Shown: positions 57,597 through 64,000 of the stretch, piece by piece | How positions within the stretch are numbered: the stretch's first letter is position 1 | How the letters are laid out: each line of letters opens with the position of its first letter | Assembly: GCF_020084865.1 (NCBI RefSeq) | Contig: NZ_CP071953.1 | Span: forward strand, 2,752,192 to 2,816,191 | Direction of reading: 5' to 3' | Length of the DNA stretch: 64,000 bases | Source of the DNA: Candidatus Kaistella beijingensis | Lineage (GTDB): Bacteria; Bacteroidota; Bacteroidia; Flavobacteriales; Weeksellaceae | Position numbers and translations under genes: made by a program | The notes under the pieces: model-generated | What the model saw: the letters and a program-made list of their open reading frames with translations, nothing else | What the model was told of the DNA's origin: nothing | Databases searched by the model: none

Positions 57597-58880
57597 ATGA
57601 ACCACAACATCCCTTTAGCCGAAAAACTGCGCCCGAAAACTTTAGATGACGTTCTCGGACAAGAACACTTGACCGGAAAAAACGGAACCATCAGAAAAAT
57701 GTTGGAAAACGATACCCTGAATTCTCTTATTTTTTGGGGACCACCCGGAACGGGAAAAACAACTTTAGCGGAAATTATTTCGGAAAAATCGGGCAGGAAA
57801 TTTTTTAAACTTTCCGCAGTTTCTTCGGGGGTGAAAGATGTTCGTGAAGTAATTGACGAAGCCAAAAAGCAAAACCTTTTTTCAGGAAAATCGCCGATTC
57901 TTTTTATTGATGAAATTCACCGTTTCAATAAATCGCAGCAGGATTCTTTACTTCATGCGGTGGAAAAAGGGTGGATTGTCTTGATTGGAGCGACAACAGA
58001 AAATCCAAGTTTTGAGGTGGTTTCCGCACTTTTGTCGCGAAGTCAGGTGTATGTTTTGAAATCGTTAAGTTATGATAAATTGGAAGAACTTGCCGATATT
58101 TCTTTAAACAAATTCAATGAGGAGGAAGGAACTGATATTAAGATTAAAGACAAAGAAGCCTTTATTCAATATTCGGGTGGTGATGCGAGAAAGCTTATTA
58201 ATTCGGTGGAAATCGTTTTGAATAATTTCAAAAATTCTTCAAAAAAAGAGATTTCCAACGAAGATGTACTTTCCGTTTTGCAGGAAACAATGGCACTTTA
58301 TGATAAAAATGGAGAACAGCATTACGACATTATTTCTGCATTTATAAAATCGATGCGTGGTTCAGACCCAAATGCGGCGGTTTATTGGCTCGCAAGAATG
58401 TTGGTAGGTGGGGAAGATATTAAGTTTATTGCACGAAGAATGCTGATTTTGGCGGCGGAAGATATTGGTTTGGCAAATCCGAATGCGTTGGTTATTGCCA
58501 ACAACTGTTTTCAGGCGGTAAATGTTATTGGAAATCCCGAAGCCAGAATTATTTTGAGTGAAACTGCAGTTTATTTGGCGGTTTCCCCGAAATCGAATTC
58601 CACTTATTTTGCGATTAACGAAGCGATGTCTTTGGTGAAAAGAACAGGGAATCTTCCTGTCCCTCTTCATTTGCGAAACGCTCCAACCAAACTGATGAAA
58701 GATTTGGATTATGGAAAAGATTATGATTACGCACATTCTCACGAAGGAAATTTCGTAGATTTAGAATTTTTACCAGAAGAAATTAAAGGAACAAAATTGT
58801 ACGAACCGGGAAAAAACTCAACGGAAAATAAAATCTCGGAAGAGTTGAAAAAAAAGTGGAGAGGGAAGTATTTCGATTAA
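57597..58880 (+). CDS. rarA: Replication-associated recombination protein RarA (MgsA)
   Basis: A 427-residue clamp-loader-like AAA+ ATPase acting at stalled replication forks. The start PLAEKLRPKTLDDVLGQEHL is canonical. Walker A is WGPPGTGKTT, Walker B is ILFIDEIHRFNKSQQD, sensor 1 is LIGATTENPSFEV, and sensor 2 lies in GDARKLIN. The C-terminal tetramerisation part (DIGLANPNALVIANNCFQA) is complete. Start ATG at 57597; an upstream TTG lies within repeat DNA. Confidence 0.95.
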   Translation: MNHNIPLAEKLRPKTLDDVLGQEHLTGKNGTIRKMLENDTLNSLIFWGPPGTGKTTLAEIISEKSGRKFFKLSAVSSGVKDVREVIDEAKKQNLFSGKSPILFIDEIHRFNKSQQDSLLHAVEKGWIVLIGATTENPSFEVVSALLSRSQVYVLKSLSYDKLEELADISLNKFNEEEGTDIKIKDKEAFIQYSGGDARKLINSVEIVLNNFKNSSKKEISNEDVLSVLQETMALYDKNGEQHYDIISAFIKSMRGSDPNAAVYWLARMLVGGEDIKFIARRMLILAAEDIGLANPNALVIANNCFQAVNVIGNPEARIILSETAVYLAVSPKSNSTYFAINEAMSLVKRTGNLPVPLHLRNAPTKLMKDLDYGKDYDYAHSHEGNFVDLEFLPEEIKGTKLYEPGKNSTENKISEELKKKWRGKYFD

Positions 58881-59015
58881 TTTTCACTTTCCTTTCCATC
58901 AACAGTTTTCATGTAAATTTGGAAAAAATGAGGTTGCAGTTTTCTGCATTTTGACCCACAAAATTATTCGATGTTGAAATCATAAAATTCTTTATCTTTA
59001 ATTCAAATTTCCGTC

Positions 59016-60944
59016 ATGAAAAAATTCTATTCTTTTTTGATTTTCAACTGTTTAGTTTTCCTGCTTTCTGCGCAAATTCCGTTCGAGAATAAAACTTTAG
59101 TTGATAAAGAAATAGGGAAGTACATGAAAATGATTAATTTCAATGTCAATCCAAACACGTTAAATTATGATTTGAAATATCAAAGACTCGATGTAGAAGT
59201 TGATCCTGCCGTTTTATGGATTTCAGGTTCGGTCACTTCCCATTTTTTGCCGAATCAAAATATGTCAAATATCTATTTCGACTTTACCAATACAATTCCT
59301 GTTTCGCAAGTGGTTTATCATGGGCAGAATCTGAATTTCCAACAACTTTCAACCAAAGAACTGAAAATTGATTTTCCAGCGACCATTCCTGCAAACTCAA
59401 TGGACTCACTTACAGTTCATTATTCAGGGGTTCCAGATAATTCTGGGAGACCTTCTTTTTTTGTGGGGACAAAGTATGGTTTTCCAACATTGTCCACGCT
59501 TTCCGAACCTTATGGTGCGCAAAATTGGTTTCCAACGAAACAAAGCATGAACGATAAAATTGAAGGTTTCGATTTCAAAATTACGACGCCGGATCAATAC
59601 AGCGTTGCCGCAAACGGAAAATTGATGTCCGAAATCGTACTTCCGGGAAATAAAAAGAAAACTTTTTGGCGAACACAATATCCAATGGCGGCTTATCTTG
59701 CAGCAATTTCTGTGGGTAATTTTACTAAAACTAATGATTTCATGGGAAATTCATCTTTTCCGTATGTCAATTATATTTATCCTGATACCTACGCAAATCC
59801 TGCAGTGGTAGCAAATTTGGAATGGACTAAAACCGTAATGCAAATTTTTGAAAATCACTTCGGTCCTTATCCTTTTTCCAACGAAAAATACGGCCACATG
59901 GAATTTAATCTTCCCGGTGCTGCGATGGAGCATCAAACGATGTCGTCCATGGATTCGTTTCCGAGAGCGGCAATTGTTCACGAACTTGCTCATCAATGGT
60001 TCGGCGATAAAATTACTTGCGGTGCATGGAACGACATTTGGCTGAATGAGGGTTTCGCCACTTTTTCAGAACATGTGATTTATGAAAAAAATATGATGAC
60101 GCATCAGGAATTTATGAACCATTTGCTGAATCAAATGAATGCCATTACCAATTTACCGAATGGAAGTGTTTATGTTAATGACAGTAATTTGGGTAACATT
60201 CCTGTTGTTTTCAGTGGGCGTCTTTCCTACGCTAAAGGTGGATTCTGTTTAAGAATGATGAAGTGGATTTTAGGCGACGACGTTTTTTATCAGGCTTTAA
60301 GAGATTACACGTCAAACCCTTCATTTGCATACAAATACGCAAAAACAGAAGACTTCAAAAATCAATTGCTGGTTTCAACAGGAAAAGATTTTACCGAGTT
60401 TTTTAACGACTGGATTTACGGACAAGGTCACCCGACCTATGAGATTAGATGGAACCAACCGATTGCCAATCAGGAAGTCAAATTTTTGGTCTCGCAGACC
60501 CAAAGTGATCCGTCCGTGAGTTTTTTCGAAATGCCTTTACCAATAAAAGTTATCGGGACGAATGGCGAAACGGCTTATCTGGTATTAGATCACAGTTCTA
60601 ATAATCAATTTTTTTCTAAAACGTTGACTTTCCAAGTGGCAAGTGTGGAATTTAATTATGAATACCAAATAATTGAAAAAAACTCCACGGTTATTCACGA
60701 TTTGGCTTTGGCAACAGATTTTGTGAATAAAGTTGAGGTGGCGTTATTTCCAAACCCTGTGAAAAATGAAATTAATTTTAAAGGAATTTCTAAAGTTTCC
60801 GAATATGAAATTTTTAGTGCAGATGGAAAACTCATTAAATCCGGAACTTATAAACCATTCGCTTTCATCAATGTTGCAGGGATGACTAAAGGTGTTTATT
60901 TTATTAAAATTAATGGAAAGAAATTAAAATTTGTAAAGGATTAA
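59016..60944 (+). CDS. M1 family aminopeptidase with T9SS sorting domain
   Basis: 642 residues: signal peptide (MKKFYSFLIFNCLVFLLSAQ), M1 N-terminal beta domain, then the zinc site HELAHQWFGDKITCGAWNDI-WLNEGFA (HExxH-18-E) with the GAMEN-like motif GAAMEH (LPGAAMEHQTMSS). The C-terminus is a type A sorting domain (LFPNPVKNEINF, SADGKLIKS, GVYFIKINGK). It is an extracellular or surface aminopeptidase exported by T9SS. It lacks the long ERAP-like C-domain, so it is of the shorter type. Confidence 0.94.
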   Translation: MKKFYSFLIFNCLVFLLSAQIPFENKTLVDKEIGKYMKMINFNVNPNTLNYDLKYQRLDVEVDPAVLWISGSVTSHFLPNQNMSNIYFDFTNTIPVSQVVYHGQNLNFQQLSTKELKIDFPATIPANSMDSLTVHYSGVPDNSGRPSFFVGTKYGFPTLSTLSEPYGAQNWFPTKQSMNDKIEGFDFKITTPDQYSVAANGKLMSEIVLPGNKKKTFWRTQYPMAAYLAAISVGNFTKTNDFMGNSSFPYVNYIYPDTYANPAVVANLEWTKTVMQIFENHFGPYPFSNEKYGHMEFNLPGAAMEHQTMSSMDSFPRAAIVHELAHQWFGDKITCGAWNDIWLNEGFATFSEHVIYEKNMMTHQEFMNHLLNQMNAITNLPNGSVYVNDSNLGNIPVVFSGRLSYAKGGFCLRMMKWILGDDVFYQALRDYTSNPSFAYKYAKTEDFKNQLLVSTGKDFTEFFNDWIYGQGHPTYEIRWNQPIANQEVKFLVSQTQSDPSVSFFEMPLPIKVIGTNGETAYLVLDHSSNNQFFSKTLTFQVASVEFNYEYQIIEKNSTVIHDLALATDFVNKVEVALFPNPVKNEINFKGISKVSEYEIFSADGKLIKSGTYKPFAFINVAGMTKGVYFIKINGKKLKFVKD

Positions 60945-61019
60945 TCAATAGGAACGGGCTTTATGACGTTAAAAGTTTTATATAGACTGACTGGCTTTGC
61001 CAAAAATGATGAAATAGCC

Positions 61020-61859
61020 TTAACTTTCCAGCAAATATTCGTTGTAATGTCCGACGAATTTTACGATTGCACCAATCGAACGCAGTTCTTCCAACGCGTT
61101 TTCCGATAAAACAGGATGCCATTCATTCGCGACATTGATAAAGAAAAAATAATTTCCTAAACTTTTTTTCATGGTTCGGCTTTCAATTTTGGAAAGGTTC
61201 ATTTTTCGCCACGCAAATACGGAAAGAACCTGATGAAGTCCACCTGCATGATCTTCGGGAAGGGTAATCATCAAAGAAGTTTTCTCTGACGTTTTTGGGA
61301 ATTTTAATGGCAAAAAATTTCTCTTTTTAGAAATCACGATAAACTTGGTGTGGTTCTGTTCAAAATCCTGAATATTTTCGTGAATGATTTTCAGGCCGTA
61401 CAATTTCGCCGCGTAGGAATTGGCAATTGCCGCCCATTTTTCCTGAGGATTTTCTGAGACTAATTTAGCGGAAGCAGCCGTAGAACTGAAATCCTGCGTC
61501 TCCATATTTTTAAAATGATAAAAACGGAAATGAAAAGTCTGCGCTAAAGCTTGCGGATGTGAAATAATTTTTTCAAAACTTTCGTTATTGGGATGAATCA
61601 TTAAATGTTGTGCAATCGGCATCACGACTTCAGTTTCAATGAAAATATTTTCGAAATCGTACAGATAATCCAAAGTCATGGAAACGGTTCCCTCAATCGA
61701 ATTTTCCAAAGGAACGACTGCTTTTTCAACCTCACCATTTTTCACCGCATTGAAACAATCGAGAATGCTCGATTGGGGAACGAGTTCATCATCAGGAAAA
61801 ATTTGCGAACAGGCGAGCTGCGTGAAACTTGCGCGTGGACCAAGGAAAGCGATTTTCAT
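61020..61859 (-). CDS. pheA: Prephenate dehydratase
   Basis: 279 residues from the ATG at 61859 (MKIAFLGPRASFTQLA). This monofunctional PheA converts prephenate to phenylpyruvate for phenylalanine synthesis. The catalytic region includes VVPLENSIEGTVSMTLDYLY and DFSSTAASAKLVSE (TRF-equivalent zone altered). The C-terminal ACT domain senses phenylalanine. Its ESRP motif reads ESRT (KIESRTMKKSLGNYFFFI) and the preceding GALHQ reads GGLHQ. A weaker or altered feedback response is an inference. Confidence 0.93.
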   Translation of the reverse strand: MKIAFLGPRASFTQLACSQIFPDDELVPQSSILDCFNAVKNGEVEKAVVPLENSIEGTVSMTLDYLYDFENIFIETEVVMPIAQHLMIHPNNESFEKIISHPQALAQTFHFRFYHFKNMETQDFSSTAASAKLVSENPQEKWAAIANSYAAKLYGLKIIHENIQDFEQNHTKFIVISKKRNFLPLKFPKTSEKTSLMITLPEDHAGGLHQVLSVFAWRKMNLSKIESRTMKKSLGNYFFFINVANEWHPVLSENALEELRSIGAIVKFVGHYNEYLLES

Positions 61860-61874
61860 GCGGTAAAAATAGAA

Positions 61875-61899
61875 AAATCCGCACAAAAAGTACGGATTT
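61875..61899 (-). terminator. Terminator of the 61927-62376 gene
   Basis: AAATCCG/CGGATTT stem, 11-nt loop, followed by T runs on the minus strand. Confidence 0.6.
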
Positions 61900-61926
61900 C
61901 CTTGTTTAACAAATTAAAATTAAAGA

Positions 61927-62376
61927 TTATGCTTTTACTTCAGCATTAATTCCTTCCTGAATACTTCCGTTTGAAAGCGCAATTTCTGGCATTGCGTAAA
62001 TGTGTGATTTTGCGCGTATTTCAACGATTTTCTTTACATGATTCAAATCTTTGGCTTCTTCCAGGGTCATGTCCTTAAACTCGTACATTTTCACTACATG
62101 ATTTTGCTCGAAAGATTTTTTAACTTTTTGCAGTTCTTCTTCGCTGTGTATGGCAACGCTTGTGATTAATTTATCTACCTCAATGTTAATGATTTCCGGG
62201 TTTGCATTTCCGAAAAGTCTTTCCCAAAAACTTCTTTTCACTTCAGGTGCATTTTCTTTGTCGGTTCTGTAAATGATGTAATCCTCGTTTTTAATCCCCG
62301 ACTGTTCTAAACTTGCCGATACTTCTTTGGCGTTTTCCTGACTTGGAAACAGGCCAACAACTGTGTAATTCATCAT
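61927..62376 (-). CDS. Soluble stress-type protein of unknown function
   Basis: 149 residues from ATG 62376 (or 62373). The N-terminus MMNYTVVGLFPSQENAKEVSASLEQSGI resembles the GsiB/YflT-like general-stress domain, in which a small alpha/beta unit binds an unknown ligand. A KRSFWERLFG segment follows, then an amphipathic helix region (ITSVAIHSEEELQKVKKSFE). No enzyme motif. A longer start at 62403 is disfavoured because it lies next to the -7 box. Confidence 0.65.
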   Translation of the reverse strand: MMNYTVVGLFPSQENAKEVSASLEQSGIKNEDYIIYRTDKENAPEVKRSFWERLFGNANPEIINIEVDKLITSVAIHSEEELQKVKKSFEQNHVVKMYEFKDMTLEEAKDLNHVKKIVEIRAKSHIYAMPEIALSNGSIQEGINAEVKA

Positions 62377-62405
62377 GATTTTATTGTTGTGTGTTAAATT
62401 CATTG

Positions 62406-62413
62406 CAAATATA
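62406..62413 (-). promoter_or_regulatory. -7 box of the 62376 gene
   Basis: TATATTTG on the minus strand, 29 nt upstream of ATG 62376. Confidence 0.6.
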
Positions 62414-62641
62414 CTTCATTTTTGAATCATAAATGTTAAAATAAAAAATATTAACACAAAGTTGATAAAAATCAGTAAATATTTTATGAATATCATAATT
62501 TATTTTGTGGTTGAGATTGTGTTTTCAATAGGTTAAATTAGTGAATGTTGTTAAAAAGGTAAGCTTTTCCAGTAATTTTTATTGAACTACATTTGTAAAG
62601 CATTATTAATTATTACTTTTTCATTATTAATCAAAACGATT

Positions 62642-63334
62642 ATGAACGTTCTTCTTGCTTCCACATCCACGCTTTTTGGTGGAAATTATCTGGAGTATTT
62701 AACCACTGAAATCATCCGTCTTTTTGACGGAGTTGACGAAATCATTTTCATCCCTTTTGCAAGACCGGGCGGAATTTCGCACGAGGAATACACTAAAAAA
62801 GTGCAGGATTTTTTCGCAGATTTAAATATTTCCGTGAAAGGACTGCACGAATTTGACGATAAAGTTGCAGCACTCAATTCAGCGAAAGGATATTTTACAG
62901 GCGGCGGAAACACTTTTCTGCTCGTGAAAACTTTGCATGATGAAAATCTGATGCAGGTTCTAAAAGAAAATGTAGAAAAGGGAAAACCTTATCTCGGTTC
63001 AAGCGCAGGTTCGAACATTGGCGGAATCAACATGAAAACCACGAACGATATGCCGATTGTTTATCCACCGAGTTTTGACTGTATGGGACTGGTTCCGTTC
63101 AACCTAAATCCGCATTACCTCGACCCAAATCCTGAACTGAAACATAACGGAGAAACCAGAGAAACACGAATCAAGGAATTTTTGACCCAAAACGACACCA
63201 AAGTGGTCGGACTTCGCGAAGGAAACTGGATCAAAAGAATTGGAGATAAAATAACCGTTGAAGGGAGCGAATCCACCAGAATTTTTGAAAAAGGGAAGGA
63301 GCCGTATGAAGTGGGGGCGGGAAGTGTTCTTTAA
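62642..63334 (+). CDS. pepE: Dipeptidase E (peptidase S51)
   Basis: 230 residues from the ATG at 62642, matching E. coli PepE (229). It hydrolyses dipeptides with N-terminal Asp. The nucleophile Ser is in GSSAGSNIGG (about residue 120), the His is in NLNPHYLDPNP, and YFTGGGNTFLLVKTL is a family mark. An in-frame ATG 60 bp upstream would add an unlikely hydrophobic leader across a family H repeat. Confidence 0.92.
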   Translation: MNVLLASTSTLFGGNYLEYLTTEIIRLFDGVDEIIFIPFARPGGISHEEYTKKVQDFFADLNISVKGLHEFDDKVAALNSAKGYFTGGGNTFLLVKTLHDENLMQVLKENVEKGKPYLGSSAGSNIGGINMKTTNDMPIVYPPSFDCMGLVPFNLNPHYLDPNPELKHNGETRETRIKEFLTQNDTKVVGLREGNWIKRIGDKITVEGSESTRIFEKGKEPYEVGAGSVL

Positions 63335-63452
63335 TGTGAATTCTGCTTCGTCGTTGAATCGCTTCACTGGGAGTGGTGAATTGGCGTGTCTCGTTGTAAG
63401 GACAAATCGCTATTGTAACAACGTGGAACTTGAAAGCTGAAACCAAAAACTT

Positions 63453-63866
63453 CTATTCTTCCTTCCAACGCTTCTCGATGATTTTCATCAAAAACTCAGG
63501 ACATTTCACCGGTCGATTGGTTTTGGCCTCGAAAAAAAAGAGCGTGGTTTTTGCTTCGGTGATTTTTTCTTTCGCCTCGTTGTAAATTTCATAGTCAAAT
63601 TCAATTCGAACACTGGGAATTTTTTTGATGTAGGTATGAATTTCTAAAATTTGGTCATAAAGTGCAGGTTTCAAATACTTAATTTGATACTCCGAAACAG
63701 GAAGCCAAATTCCCAGTTTTTCAATTTCATCATACGGCATTCCAAGTTCCCGAAAAAGTTCGACACGGGCAACTTCAAAATATTCGGCGTAGTTGCCGTA
63801 ATAAACGTATTTCATAGGATCTGTTTCTCCGTAACGTACTCTTAATGAGTGAGTTGTGTGTATCAT
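63453..63866 (-). CDS. Acyl-CoA thioesterase (YbgC/4-hydroxybenzoyl-CoA type hotdog)
   Basis: 137 residues from the ATG at 63866. The signature VRYGETDPMKYVYYGNYAEYFEVAR carries the catalytic Asp of the YbgC family, followed by the long hotdog helix and ITEAKTTLFFFEAKT. The ATG at 63887 is rejected because the -7 box at 63889-63896 places the transcript start downstream of it. Substrate is unknown; YbgC proteins often associate with envelope or lipid metabolism. Confidence 0.9.
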   Translation of the reverse strand: MIHTTHSLRVRYGETDPMKYVYYGNYAEYFEVARVELFRELGMPYDEIEKLGIWLPVSEYQIKYLKPALYDQILEIHTYIKKIPSVRIEFDYEIYNEAKEKITEAKTTLFFFEAKTNRPVKCPEFLMKIIEKRWKEE

Positions 63867-63888
63867 CTTAAGTTTTAAATAAGTCATA

Positions 63889-63896
63889 CAAATATA
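63889..63896 (-). promoter_or_regulatory. -7 box of the thioesterase gene
   Basis: TATATTTG on the minus strand. It decides for the start at 63866. The last 100 bases of the window show no supportable gene. Confidence 0.6.
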
Positions 63897-64000
63897 TTTT
63901 TAAATAATCAATAGCACAAAAATTTTTTTTTGAAAATTAAAAATTCGATATTTGTCTTCTCTCAAAATTATATAACCGACGGAAAAATTGCAGAACGAAA

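Noticed and set aside
63900..64000. Start of dnaA or another gene at the right edge
   Set aside because: Only 100 bases remain and no start codon with a recognisable N-terminus can be supported.

Overview
The window is a 64 kb stretch of a low-GC Bacteroidota chromosome, most likely family Weeksellaceae (Chryseobacterium/Kaistella/Epilithonimonas type). The evidence is the Bacteroidetes sigma factor -7 motif TAnnTTTG before many genes, few Shine-Dalgarno sites, type IX secretion (T9SS) sorting domains, GldD and PorT, menaquinone-type UbiE, and gene pairs typical of Flavobacteriia (HU/mutY, ubiE-porT, zapA-rny). It is mostly housekeeping DNA. The only intact mobile element is one IS150-like IS3-family insertion. 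No tRNA, rRNA, CRISPR array or prophage was seen.

Layout. 1-5.2 kb: a TetR-controlled exporter operon on the minus strand (regulator, TolC-like, HlyD-like lipoprotein, two ABC ATPases, start of an ABC-2 permease). 5.3-14.3 kb: acyl-CoA ligase, acyl-CoA dehydrogenase, a ferredoxin reductase and ferredoxin pair, and PepD. 14.3-19.1 kb: recR followed by a four-gene surface-glycan cassette. 19.2-32.6 kb: SecG, a receiver protein, PcrA/UvrD helicase, a DUF3037/HipA-like pair, a UbiB-family kinase, RlmH, YihY, RNase G, a 29-residue ribosomal-type protein missed by length cutoffs, HU, MutY and GldD. 32.7-37 kb: a PfkB kinase and two parvulin-type envelope chaperones. 37-38.4 kb: the IS. 38.4-47 kb: small exported proteins, KAS III, UbiE-PorT, ZapB-like/ZapA, a 6S RNA and RNase Y. 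47-64 kb: two T9SS cargo proteins, GcvT, Idi, a SerA-like dehydrogenase, MscL, Nnr, Lgt, YidD, RarA, PheA, PepE and two thioesterases.

How the genes connect. Envelope biogenesis recurs: SecG and YidD (inner membrane), Lgt and several lipoproteins, SurA-like chaperones, PorT and GldD (T9SS/gliding), and two T9SS-exported proteins. RNA metabolism is the second theme: RNase G, RNase Y, RlmH, 6S RNA and the bS22/mS38-like protein.

Most unusual features. (1) The intergenic DNA carries a vocabulary of short degenerate repeat families, each seen at two or more unrelated loci. (2) A structured element with two conserved blocks and a variable hairpin occurs twice, at 940-1013 and 52148-52222. (3) The IS sits exactly in the loop of a perfect terminator between convergent genes. 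(4) Two loci share an almost identical 21-bp face-to-face divergent promoter. (5) The exporter is predicted to have one canonical and one degenerate ATP site.
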